From an uncultured Opitutales bacterium (lineage in GTDB: Bacteria > Verrucomicrobiota > Verrucomicrobiia > Opitutales > UBA953), in contig CAKUQY010000003.1 in NCBI GenBank assembly GCA_934675585.1, forward strand, positions 33,536 through 97,535: a DNA stretch of 64,000 bases, written 5' to 3'. Below, one piece after another: positions 26,117-34,497 of this stretch. The notes under the pieces were generated by a model. That model saw nothing but the letters and a program-made list of their open reading frames with translations, was not told the DNA's origin and did no database searches. How positions within the stretch are numbered: position 1 is the first letter of the stretch; every line of letters begins with the position of its first letter. The translations under genes and the position numbers were made by a program.

Positions 26117-26356
26117 TTAGTCGAGATTGGGCAATTCATAAGATAATTTACCCGCCACGATCTCTGCGAGAGCAATATCTTCAGCTTCCCACGATGAAAC
26201 ACCTGCCACCAAAGGACCTGGCACCGAGCACGGTTCATGTTTTTTCAATGCCTTATTATGACGGTGCAAATCATGGACGCGCTTTGAAACAACATTCACG
26301 AGAATGTTTGGATCGGTAATAATTTTTGAGGCCTGATCTAAAAGTTCTTGATTCAT
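26117..26356 (-). CDS. rpoZ: RNA polymerase omega subunit
   Basis: 79 residues. Small subunit that assists assembly of RNA polymerase. The pattern (NQELLDQASKIITDPNILVNVVSKRV, then an acidic and hydrophobic tail) fits the omega family as found in Verrucomicrobiota and relatives. The first helix and the NVVSKRV segment correspond to the conserved LVNxVSxRVRQL region. It has a near-consensus promoter 9 bases upstream of its ATG. Confidence 0.75.
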   Translation of the reverse strand: MNQELLDQASKIITDPNILVNVVSKRVHDLHRHNKALKKHEPCSVPGPLVAGVSSWEAEDIALAEIVAGKLSYELPNLD

Positions 26357-26365
26357 AGTTCAAAG

Positions 26366-26394
26366 ATTATAACATTTTGAAGATTTTAATGCAA
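26366..26394 (-). promoter_or_regulatory. Predicted rpoZ promoter with very short leader
   Basis: Minus strand TTGCAT (26389-26394), 17-base spacer ending TGT, TATAAT (26366-26371), then 9 bases to the ATG at 26356. The transcription start would fall within about three bases of the start codon. Confidence 0.6.
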
Positions 26395-26426
26395 ACGCTT
26401 TTCGGCAAACTCCGCGGGAACGCTTT

Positions 26427-29400
26427 TCATCCGTTGTATTTCTTAAAATTTTCCGCCTGCTCAAAAATTTCTGTAAAAACCTCATCATGAGTAACGGGCG
26501 GATAGCAGTGTTTCGCGAGAACGAGAATTAAATCCATTTTTAACTCTGCTTTGATATCATCACGCTTTGCCCAATCTGTATATTTCGATTTATCATCGAC
26601 AATTTTACGGATTTCAGCCGCAAGTATTTTAATTTTATCTTCAGGATATTCAAAGCCGAATTGCTTGGCAACACTTTTCAAAATATCGTAGAATGCTTTT
26701 TCTTCATAAGAAATTCCCATTTCTTTGAAAGAACGTTTTTCTTTATTAACCTCTTTCAAAAGTTCTGCCATTTGATTTGCCACTTCCGTAAGCACTTCAT
26801 TTGCAAAAATCGCGCTGTCTTTTCGTTCGTTGTATTTCGCCACCAAATCATTTAATTTCTTGGTAAAATCAACTCCTTGCTTTCGATTTACTTTAGAAAA
26901 ATCGCCAATCACCGTTTTTATCAAACGCTCCATAAGCTTAACTTTGGTATTGGGCAATTTTAATTTTTTCAAACGCTCCATATAAATTTCGCTCAACACA
27001 TCTAAGTTTTCCTTGTCGTCGCCAATTTGAATTATCTCTTCAACCGAATCGGATAAAATCGCAGCTTCAACCATCTTTTTTACTCGATTGTTCATTTGGA
27101 CAATATCTGGCAAATCGCCCTTTGTTAATTTATAAACGACAGAACGAACACCGCAAAAGAAATGAATATCTTCACGTTCCCGCAAAGTAATTGCTTCGCT
27201 GTTAGCACAAAGATTAAATGCGGATTTCATCTTTTTTGCATGCCCCATAAAATTATTTTCAAATTCTTTAGTGGCTTGCACATATTCTGCGGCACAATTC
27301 AAACAATCCAATTGCTCCAAAGGCGTTCCCGCCAAAAATGACGAATAATTAAATGACAAAAACATTCGTCTAAGAATATCCAACTCATCTTTCACAATTG
27401 CAACAGATTGTTCAAGGTCTTCAACCGATTCGTTATTAAATTCTCCATTGGCATAACGCTTCAACGCCACATTCATATTATTTTTAATGCCAATATAATC
27501 GACAACCAATCCCTTCTCTTTGCCAGGATAAACACGATTCACGCGCGAAATCGTCTGAACCAAAGTGTGTTGCTGCAACGGTTTGTCAATATACATTGTA
27601 TCCAAACACGGCACATCAAATCCCGTAATCCACATATCCACCACAATCGCAATTTTAAAATTGGATTTTGGATTTTTAAATTGCAAATCAAATTTCTTGC
27701 GATCATCATCGTTCCCGAGAAGATTATACAAATCGGGTTCATCGTCTTTATTGCGCGTCATTATCAATTTTATTCGTTCCGACGGCAATACTTCGTTCCC
27801 GTAACTCGCCATTGGTTCCGCAGCTCGCGAAAAACACTCCATACTTGCGACATTGTCTACATTGGGCATTTTAGCCCATTCTGGTCTCAACGCAATAATC
27901 TTTTTGTATAATTTGTAAGCAATCTGACGGTTTGAGCAAACAAACATCGCCTTGCCTTCAACCGTGGCACCTTCTTCAATTCGTTTTTCATAATGGGCGA
28001 CGAAATCTTCGGCGACGGCTTGCAAACGATCGTCATCGCCAAGAATTTGTTCCATATTAACAACGGCTTTTTTGCTCGCTTCGATCTGATACTCATTCGC
28101 GCCCGCCTCTGCGCATTCTTTGTAATAATTTTCAATTGCCTTCAATTTTTCATTATCGAGCAAAACTTTCGCGGCGCGCCCTTCGTAAACAATGCGGCGC
28201 GTAATACCGTCCGCCACCGATTCGGTCATCGTATAAGTATCGACTACTTCGCCAAAAACATCAATCGTCGCGTCAATCGGCGTTCCCGTAAAACCGACAT
28301 ATGTCGCATTCGGCAACGAATCATGCAAATATTTCGCAAAACCGTAACTGCGCTTTACGCCTGTTTCCGTCTGCCGCATCTGCAAATTTAAATTCGTCTG
28401 CGAACGGTGCGCTTCGTCCGAAATGCAAATAATATTCGTGCGCTCGGAAAGCAATTGCGTATCTTCGGTAAACTTATGAATTGTTGTCAAAAATACACCA
28501 CCGCTACTGCGATTTGACAAATGTTCCCGTAGCGCCGTGCGATTTTCCACTGCAATCACGCAATCGTCCCCGATAAATGTTTTCGCGCGCCCGAATTGTC
28601 CTGCCAATTGCGCATCAAGATCTGTACGATCTGTAATTAACAAAATTGTTGGACTCGCAAATTCGCGGGAACGCATCAGCATCCGCGTCAAAAAAAGCAT
28701 CGTATAACTTTTTCCGCAACCTGTCGCGCCAAAATAAGTTCCGCCCTTGCCGTCTCCGTCGGTATTTAATTTGCAGTGGCGGCGAATATTTTCAAATAAT
28801 TTATGCGTCGCAAAAAATTGCGGATAACGGCAACCGATCTTTTCTTCTTTTTTCGAGCTGTCGGGAAAAAATACAAAATCTTTAACAACGCTCAAAAGTC
28901 GTTCTTTTTTAAAAAGTCCCTGCACCATCGTCAAAAGCGAACTGATGCCGTCTGCCACGCGCTCGTTTGCGTTCACTTTTCGCCAAGCATAGAAAAAATC
29001 ATACGGCGTAAACAACGAACCGTATTTACTGTTCACCCCGTCACTGATGACGACAAAAGCGTTATATTTAAAAAGTTCAGGAATATCGCGGCGATAACGC
29101 ACCGTTAACTGCGTGTAAGCGTTCCCAATCGTTGTCTCCTCTTTTATCGCGCTTTTAAATTCCAAAACAACCAACGGCAAGCCGTTAACATAAACGATCC
29201 CGTCGGGAATTCGTTTTTGTTCGCCTTGTATCTCCAATTGATTAACAATGCGAAAAATATTATTGCTTTTGTTTTCAAAATCAATCGGTTCGATAAAAAG
29301 ATCGGACAATGTCGTATCTTCGCGTTTAAGCGAAAATCCTTCGGCAATCAGCCGATACGTCGCAACATTTTGTTCATAAAGCGGCAGACCGTTATCGGCA

Positions 29401-29606
29401 GACAAGCGCGCAATCACGCTTTCAATTTCTAATTCTGTTATCCCTTGCGAAGAATAGCGTTCCCGCAAATACAACCGCAAATCATCGCGCAACAAAACAT
29501 CATGAACTTCTTTATGAATTTCTTCACCGCTGCTATAAATGTAGCCCTCATTTTGAAAGAGCTCCATTATCGCCATCTCGAGACTGTGTTCGTTAAAGTG
29601 AGGCAT
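26427..29606 (-). CDS. hsdR: Type I restriction enzyme, R (endonuclease/translocase) subunit
   Basis: 1059 residues. PD-(D/E)xK nuclease site at the N-terminus (IPDGIVYVNGLPLVVLEFK: Asp135, Glu149, Lys151), then a superfamily 2 translocase: Walker A GATGCGKS (293-300), DEAH box in ISDEAHRSQ, motif III GFTGTPI, later motifs TISRVNRVYPGK. A helical C-terminal domain binds the modification enzyme. It cleaves unmodified DNA after ATP-driven translocation. It is the last gene of the hsd operon and ends in TGA. It carries fewer copies of the iterated word than neighbouring housekeeping genes, which suggests older acquisition. Confidence 0.96.
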   Translation of the reverse strand: MPHFNEHSLEMAIMELFQNEGYIYSSGEEIHKEVHDVLLRDDLRLYLRERYSSQGITELEIESVIARLSADNGLPLYEQNVATYRLIAEGFSLKREDTTLSDLFIEPIDFENKSNNIFRIVNQLEIQGEQKRIPDGIVYVNGLPLVVLEFKSAIKEETTIGNAYTQLTVRYRRDIPELFKYNAFVVISDGVNSKYGSLFTPYDFFYAWRKVNANERVADGISSLLTMVQGLFKKERLLSVVKDFVFFPDSSKKEEKIGCRYPQFFATHKLFENIRRHCKLNTDGDGKGGTYFGATGCGKSYTMLFLTRMLMRSREFASPTILLITDRTDLDAQLAGQFGRAKTFIGDDCVIAVENRTALREHLSNRSSGGVFLTTIHKFTEDTQLLSERTNIICISDEAHRSQTNLNLQMRQTETGVKRSYGFAKYLHDSLPNATYVGFTGTPIDATIDVFGEVVDTYTMTESVADGITRRIVYEGRAAKVLLDNEKLKAIENYYKECAEAGANEYQIEASKKAVVNMEQILGDDDRLQAVAEDFVAHYEKRIEEGATVEGKAMFVCSNRQIAYKLYKKIIALRPEWAKMPNVDNVASMECFSRAAEPMASYGNEVLPSERIKLIMTRNKDDEPDLYNLLGNDDDRKKFDLQFKNPKSNFKIAIVVDMWITGFDVPCLDTMYIDKPLQQHTLVQTISRVNRVYPGKEKGLVVDYIGIKNNMNVALKRYANGEFNNESVEDLEQSVAIVKDELDILRRMFLSFNYSSFLAGTPLEQLDCLNCAAEYVQATKEFENNFMGHAKKMKSAFNLCANSEAITLREREDIHFFCGVRSVVYKLTKGDLPDIVQMNNRVKKMVEAAILSDSVEEIIQIGDDKENLDVLSEIYMERLKKLKLPNTKVKLMERLIKTVIGDFSKVNRKQGVDFTKKLNDLVAKYNERKDSAIFANEVLTEVANQMAELLKEVNKEKRSFKEMGISYEEKAFYDILKSVAKQFGFEYPEDKIKILAAEIRKIVDDKSKYTDWAKRDDIKAELKMDLILVLAKHCYPPVTHDEVFTEIFEQAENFKKYNG

Positions 29607-29647
29607 AATTTTGTTTTTAAGGTTTAGGAGTTTAGCCGTTTAAACTA

Positions 29648-30427
29648 TTAATCATTTTTGTGTTGGTGAAAATCAATATTTCGCGTTCCGCGACAGCCAG
29701 TTGCAAGATAATTGCTACAACTCCAAAATTCCGTTCCCGCGCGCACGCCTTTTTTAGCCATTTTCTTAATCATTGGCGCGCCACATTTGGGACAAATCGG
29801 AGCCGTGGGATCGCTCGCACTCTTTTGTTTAATCGCCTCCAAGCGTTCCGCTGTCATATTTTCAGTAAAACCGCCTTGGTCACGAAATTCACCCAACAAT
29901 TTCGCAATATATGCTTCTAACATATTAATCGCTCTCAAACACAAAAACAATAATGTATTCGCCACCGTTTCCGCGTTCCCGCTACAAAAATACTTATCAA
30001 ATTTTGATTTCTCCGACAAAACATGCTGAGCCGATTCGCGCAACCAATCATCTTTATAAATCGCGCGCTCAAAAGCCATACCATAAATTTCGCGCGCTGC
30101 TTCACTTTCTTTCGCCCACGGAATCATTTTGCGATGCAACAAATAATTATAATAATCGCCCATCAACTCTGCCAAACTCGCACGCGCAACATCAAGCAAT
30201 TTCATTTCCGTTTCACGCGAAGTTTGATGCCGTGAATATCCCTCCGCAATATTTGCAACGCCACTGCGCGCCGCCTGTGTCATTTGGTCAAATTGCCGCC
30301 CACACGGATCTGTCTTTGAAGAAAGAAAGCGCTCGCAAAAATCTTGAGTGCCCAATTGAATAATGTTGGTCAAAACCCACACATTCAAACTTAAATAACC
30401 CATCGTGCTATAAATGCGAACACCCAT
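29648..30427 (-). CDS. Four-helix-bundle protein with C-terminal zinc ribbon
   Basis: 259 residues. The middle (RQFDQMTQAARSGVANIAEGYSR, then ETEMKLLDVARASLAELMGDY) matches the S23/intervening-sequence-type four-helix-bundle family. The C-terminus has a topoisomerase-I-like zinc finger (CPKCGAPM...CSNYLATGC: four Cys). Proteins with this architecture are frequent companions of type I restriction operons; their job is unknown, perhaps nucleic-acid binding. It lies 41 bases upstream of hsdR in the same operon. The last copy of the iterated word before the motif-free segment is in this gene (near 29,972). Confidence 0.75.
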   Translation of the reverse strand: MGVRIYSTMGYLSLNVWVLTNIIQLGTQDFCERFLSSKTDPCGRQFDQMTQAARSGVANIAEGYSRHQTSRETEMKLLDVARASLAELMGDYYNYLLHRKMIPWAKESEAAREIYGMAFERAIYKDDWLRESAQHVLSEKSKFDKYFCSGNAETVANTLLFLCLRAINMLEAYIAKLLGEFRDQGGFTENMTAERLEAIKQKSASDPTAPICPKCGAPMIKKMAKKGVRAGTEFWSCSNYLATGCRGTRNIDFHQHKND

Positions 30428-30481
30428 AATTTTTTGCCTTTCTTAAATTGTTTTTCCTTATCCGTCTATTTTTTAGCCGAA

Positions 30482-31304
30482 TTATTCTTTAGATTCTATT
30501 GCCAACCAATTAACTTGCGCACCATAAAATATATTTTCAGAATTCCAAGAAGAAAGCTCTATTCTCATCCCGGTATTCTTTACATCTAAAGCTTCAAGTT
30601 TATAACGAGACACCGCATCGGGAATGTACCGCTCGGAATTTAAATCCTTATAAAAATTACGAACAAATGCCGTTTGGTCCATTTGGGAAATTGACAGTTG
30701 TACGATTGGAGTATTTTTAAACGGATATGGGAATTTAACATGCCAAATAAAACGATTCTTATCTCGAATATATTTTTCTACATTATTTCTTGTCAATTCT
30801 TCTTTTGATACCACAGATGTTTTTAAATTACTTCCACGAACACTTCCCTGTTGAACTTTAATCAGTTGTTCCGTTTTATTTGTTTCTTTTCCCAAATTTG
30901 AATCTTTATTTAAATTTTGTTTTCCAATATCGCTATTTAGCCCGTTTCTTAAATTACTATTCCCTGTATTTATTTCACTCTCCTTACCATCATTAAGCAA
31001 ATCCCGTCCTATCGAAGCCATGTTTATATCACCATTAGAAGTATTAACATTTACAACACTCGAGTTCGAATTGTCAATGTAATTAAAATTATTAATTGAA
31101 ACAATTTCAAAAACGACTGAAATGGAAAAATATATTGTTCCAATAAGAGATATTGAAACTCCACCCCCATTTTATAAAACCACCCCAACAATCTATGTTA
31201 TAGCATACAAACGCAACAATTATGGAAATTAAAAGTGCTAAAACTTTAAAAATCCCAGATTTAAACAATTTGTTTCTTTGTTCTTTATATTCAAAGTTTT
31301 TCAT
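30482..31304 (-). pseudogene. Membrane-anchored lectin-like protein, frameshifted at a homopolymer
   Basis: Two frames appear to be one broken gene. The first (31304 down to 31107, 65 residues) starts MKNFEYKEQRNKLFKSG and has a membrane helix (FKVLALLISIIVAFVCY). Removing one base from the C5 run at 31164-31168 (G5 on the coding strand) joins ...IKWG to GVSISLIGTIYFSISVVFEI, a second hydrophobic helix. Translation then continues without a stop into the second frame (ATG 31021, 179 residues). That part has an Asn-rich linker and a domain like H-type lectins (FKNTPIVQLSIS, AQVNWLAI). The restored product would be about 273 residues. It could be a true pseudogene, a phase-variable gene or a sequencing error. 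Confidence 0.65.
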
Positions 31305-31329
31305 AACTTTTGTAAAATTTAATACGATT

Positions 31330-32229
31330 TTAAAAACTTGGCAATCCTAATTTATCAAAAAATGCTTTATTTCTCTCTTTTGCTCCTCTCAAAAGCCTAT
31401 CAAAAGAAATAACTTCAATATAAGCATTATAGACAGAGTTAAATCCAAAATAACCTAACCCATCTGAAGTTTTTACATATGATTTCTCTTCACATACGTC
31501 TATCATCGTTGACGTTAAATCACACAAAATATAACAGTAACCAGGAATATTTTTAGATTCAGGAATCAATCGACCATTATTTGTTTTCACACCTCCATCT
31601 CGAATTCTTTTTAAATAATTAAAAACTTGTTTTATTGGATCTGCACTATTTGCGTCATTTCTCATTGGACGCTTAAACTCAACAAGTGTTATAGAAGCCA
31701 AAGGCAATTCTTTTGTTGGATTTACAAGTAATGGATTATCACAAATATTTAACGAACAAATATCAGGCTCGAGATTCGATTTATCAGAAGTTATTGGCAT
31801 CGAGCTCAATGTCTTATCTGACGCTAAAAAATTATGAAAAGCCAAACGCTCATCTATCAACCACAAATTTGAATCCGAACATTCTTCTGAAGTGGTTCTC
31901 ATTGGCATAAATAAATTATGAATAATTTCTTCTTTTATATATTTTCCATCATCTTGAAATGTTAATGCTTTTTCAAATAAATCAATAACGACTTTTCGTC
32001 GAGAAACATAAGCCGCCAAATCTGATTGTTTTAAATCACTTGCTTTTTTTAAGTATTCATTTAAACGAGACAAATATTCATCTTTATCTTTCATCCATAA
32101 ATCCGACTGCATTAAATCATGCCCTTCTTCAATTAATTCTTCTTCAGCCTCCATTAACTTTGAATGCAATCGCAGTTCTAATTGTTTATCGTTAAGTGCC
32201 AAATCGAAACACTTTTCTTCCTCTGACAA
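31330..32229 (-). CDS. PD-(D/E)xK nuclease-like protein (C-terminal half of a split GHKL ATPase)
   Basis: About 299 residues. A charged helical N-terminus is followed by LWLIDERLAFHNFLASDK and a nuclease-like core: Pro155-Asp156 (LEPDI) and Glu184-Phe-Lys186 (LVEFKRP), then GYCYILCDLT. Together these fit a PD-(D/E)xK fold. The frame has no ATG near its beginning; the called start is TTG at 32229. It is in the same frame as the upstream ATPase gene, separated only by one TGA (32251-32253). I infer it is the second half of one long ATPase-nuclease protein. AT-rich, no copies of the iterated word. Confidence 0.7.
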   Translation of the reverse strand: MSEEEKCFDLALNDKQLELRLHSKLMEAEEELIEEGHDLMQSDLWMKDKDEYLSRLNEYLKKASDLKQSDLAAYVSRRKVVIDLFEKALTFQDDGKYIKEEIIHNLFMPMRTTSEECSDSNLWLIDERLAFHNFLASDKTLSSMPITSDKSNLEPDICSLNICDNPLLVNPTKELPLASITLVEFKRPMRNDANSADPIKQVFNYLKRIRDGGVKTNNGRLIPESKNIPGYCYILCDLTSTMIDVCEEKSYVKTSDGLGYFGFNSVYNAYIEVISFDRLLRGAKERNKAFFDKLGLPSF

Positions 32230-32250
32230 CGATCTAAAAATAGAGCGATA

Positions 32251-33342
32251 TCAAGGAGCCTTTTCTTCAATATATTTTTGAACACGCTCCTTTGATATTT
32301 TTTTATTATCCTCAAGAAATGGCTTCAAATATTCATTAACATTTTTATTTATGACTTCACAAATCTCTTCAAATGAAATCTCATCTTCAAATAATTCTGT
32401 GTCTTTTTTAGGAGGAATTAAAAATTCTAGACGTTCAGGACTAACTTTCTTTGTCAAATAGTCTGATGTTACAAAACAGGCATACCAAAATTTTTCTCCA
32501 TTATTATTAAGTTCTCCAAAAAGTCCTGCTACTTTATTTTTCAAATCTTCTTCTAAAACCAATCGTTCTGCAGCCCCATAAAGAATTTTATTAGAAGTAC
32601 TCGTTTCCGACTTAAATTTAATATGAATCAAGTCAAAGGTTTCTTTTTTTATTTTAACTTTCTCAAGCTTATTTTCTTTAGCTATTGATTCAAATAAGTC
32701 ACCAAGAAAAATTAAACTTTCTTTATCACCGACCGAAATTTTGGGAGCTCCACCAACACGAATAAAATACCACATACAATGGTCTAATAATCGTTGCGAT
32801 ATAATCTCAATCGTTTTAGGAATAACAGATTCATATTTTTTATCTTTAAAAACTGTCATTCTGACAGATGTTTTCAGCTCAGTCTTTTCTTTTAAATACT
32901 CTTGTTTGCTATCAATACCATCTTCCGAAAACCGAATTTTCCGTTCAAAATATTTTCCATTCTCCTCAAAAATGCTTTCAATAACAACTTTAGAAAACTC
33001 TTTCAACCACAATAAACGACCGATTCCTTTACAACCCTTTTGAACTTTATATTCCGAATCTAACGTCTGAAAAGAATTATAATTTTGGGAATCAAATCCA
33101 ATTCCATTGTCAACTATTTCAAACCCTATAATATTAGGATTTGTAGTTCCGTCCAACACATCTTCTCTAATTATATTTATTTGAATTTGAGCTTCTTCTG
33201 GTTTGAGATTACCTTTCAAAATTCGATCATCAATCGAGTGAATTGAATTTACAACTGCCTCAAAAAGTGGCATTAATGCACTATTCCAAGGAAGATGTGT
33301 GTTTTTAAGACGACCTTTAAAATTTGTTTGAATAGACGACAT
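32251..33342 (-). CDS. GHKL (MORC/Hsp90-like) ATPase, N-terminal half
   Basis: 363 residues. GHKL ATP-binding motifs: N box FEAVVNSIHS (Glu28, Asn32), G1 box EIVDNGIGF (Asp78, Gly80, Gly82), G2 box KGCKGIGRLLWLK. The rest is a transducer-like region ending EEKAP before TGA. GHKL ATPases of the MORC-like group are known inside prokaryotic restriction-modification operons, often joined to a nuclease domain, and are thought to act on DNA as ATP-gated clamps. It starts 18 bases after hsdS. Downstream codons after TGA read YRSIFRSLSEEEKCF in the same frame, continuing into the nuclease-like half. Confidence 0.8.
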   Translation of the reverse strand: MSSIQTNFKGRLKNTHLPWNSALMPLFEAVVNSIHSIDDRILKGNLKPEEAQIQINIIREDVLDGTTNPNIIGFEIVDNGIGFDSQNYNSFQTLDSEYKVQKGCKGIGRLLWLKEFSKVVIESIFEENGKYFERKIRFSEDGIDSKQEYLKEKTELKTSVRMTVFKDKKYESVIPKTIEIISQRLLDHCMWYFIRVGGAPKISVGDKESLIFLGDLFESIAKENKLEKVKIKKETFDLIHIKFKSETSTSNKILYGAAERLVLEEDLKNKVAGLFGELNNNGEKFWYACFVTSDYLTKKVSPERLEFLIPPKKDTELFEDEISFEEICEVINKNVNEYLKPFLEDNKKISKERVQKYIEEKAP

Positions 33343-33360
33343 ACTACTATTTGATTGAAT

Positions 33361-34497
33361 TTAAAATGATTGAAGCAATTCAATCTCTTCTTCAAGAAAT
33401 TGAATATGCTTAAATATTGGACGGACCTGATTTTCAAAAATGTTTAAAGTCTTATTATCTGACATTATTATTGGAATATTGGAAAGTGTAGTCAAACTAA
33501 AATTCGCTTGTACAGATTCTTGAACATTTCTTCGACAATAATCTAAATGGAATCCTGCAATAAAAAACGCATATACCACCCAAGGACTCACTTTCGTTTT
33601 ATCAACTCGAATAATAGCAACCGCTTGATTCGTATTTAATGGTAAAACTTTTTTAGAGACAATTGAAAACTTTCCCAACGTTCCCGCAATTGTAAACAAA
33701 ATATCATTCTCCTGAATTACCGATCGTTTCAATAAATTATTTGTTTTGTCATCAATAAATGAAACATTTAACAAATCAATATTATGTAAATCGCTAATAG
33801 ATTCTGCTTTTATATATTTTATACCACTATTTGTAAATTCCTTTGGAGTTGTTCCCTTTGTAATTAAACTACAAACTTCCCCCAGCGTTCCCATTCGCCA
33901 ACCGACTGCCAAATTTTCGGGATCGATGTCATCGACGAACATTTTTCGGTAAAGGGCTTGGGCGGCGGATTCAAGGCGGGAAATCGTTTGTTTATTGATT
34001 TCAATACGATTTTGAATCGCTTGATAACGCGCAACAATACGACGCTGTTCCTCAATCGCGGGAACGGGAAGTCGAACTTCACACATTTCTTCCCAATCAA
34101 AAACTTCACGCGCGCTCCCGTGAGAATGAAAACGGGCATATCGATCAAATTCAGGACGGCGAAACCACATCATCAAATATTCTGGAAGCAATGTTTTTTC
34201 ATCAATGATCTTAAAAACCGTATATGCTTGAGAAACAATACATTTTTCATTTTTATCATACAATGCAACAGTTATTTTTTCTCCATTACGCGATGTAACG
34301 GGAACGTAGGCAAACTGATTTTTTTCAACAATTTTATAGGAACGCATATCCGTTCCAATCGTATTTGCAACAGACGAAATAAAAACTTTTGACACGCTCA
34401 ATCCCAAAAGATTTGAACATTGCAAATCTCTATTTCTCACATCCACTTCTTGAATGTAATCGCCGAGACGCTTTAATGTTGCGCTTGATTTTTTCAT
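33361..34497 (-). CDS. hsdS: Type I restriction-modification specificity subunit
   Basis: 378 residues. Two target recognition domains (about 1-130 and 195-335) are each followed by a conserved helical spacer (PAIEEQRRIVARYQAIQNRIEINKQ in the middle, and the C-terminal coiled coil). It selects the DNA sequence for HsdM and HsdR. Composition is mosaic: the central spacer is GC-richer and carries the iterated word, while both recognition domains are AT-rich, as expected if domains are swapped by recombination. Its ATG overlaps the rhuM stop by 4 bases (ATGA). Confidence 0.92.
   Translation of the reverse strand: MKKSSATLKRLGDYIQEVDVRNRDLQCSNLLGLSVSKVFISSVANTIGTDMRSYKIVEKNQFAYVPVTSRNGEKITVALYDKNEKCIVSQAYTVFKIIDEKTLLPEYLMMWFRRPEFDRYARFHSHGSAREVFDWEEMCEVRLPVPAIEEQRRIVARYQAIQNRIEINKQTISRLESAAQALYRKMFVDDIDPENLAVGWRMGTLGEVCSLITKGTTPKEFTNSGIKYIKAESISDLHNIDLLNVSFIDDKTNNLLKRSVIQENDILFTIAGTLGKFSIVSKKVLPLNTNQAVAIIRVDKTKVSPWVVYAFFIAGFHLDYCRRNVQESVQANFSLTTLSNIPIIMSDNKTLNIFENQVRPIFKHIQFLEEEIELLQSF

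Larger units (their letters stand above)
29985..33676. other. AT-rich segment free of the iterated word (inserted cargo of the hsd operon)
   Basis: By eye, no GGGAAC or GTTCCC occurs between the copy near 29,972 and the one near 33,677, although neighbouring regions have one every 100-400 bases. Base composition is clearly more AT-rich from about 30,430 to 33,870. The segment covers the lectin-like gene, the nuclease-like half, the GHKL ATPase and the 3' end of hsdS. Together these signs indicate recent horizontal acquisition or replacement. Confidence 0.75.

Noticed and set aside
31107..31304. Programmed ribosomal frameshift at the lectin-like gene
   Set aside because: The G5 run is not a standard slippery heptamer and no downstream pseudoknot was recognised; replication slippage, mutation or error is simpler.
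32251..32253. TGA recoded as an amino acid (genetic-code change or selenocysteine)
   Set aside because: TGA is used as a normal stop in lgt, rhuM and hsdR, with ATGA overlaps at two of them, and no SECIS-like hairpin was evident near the codon.
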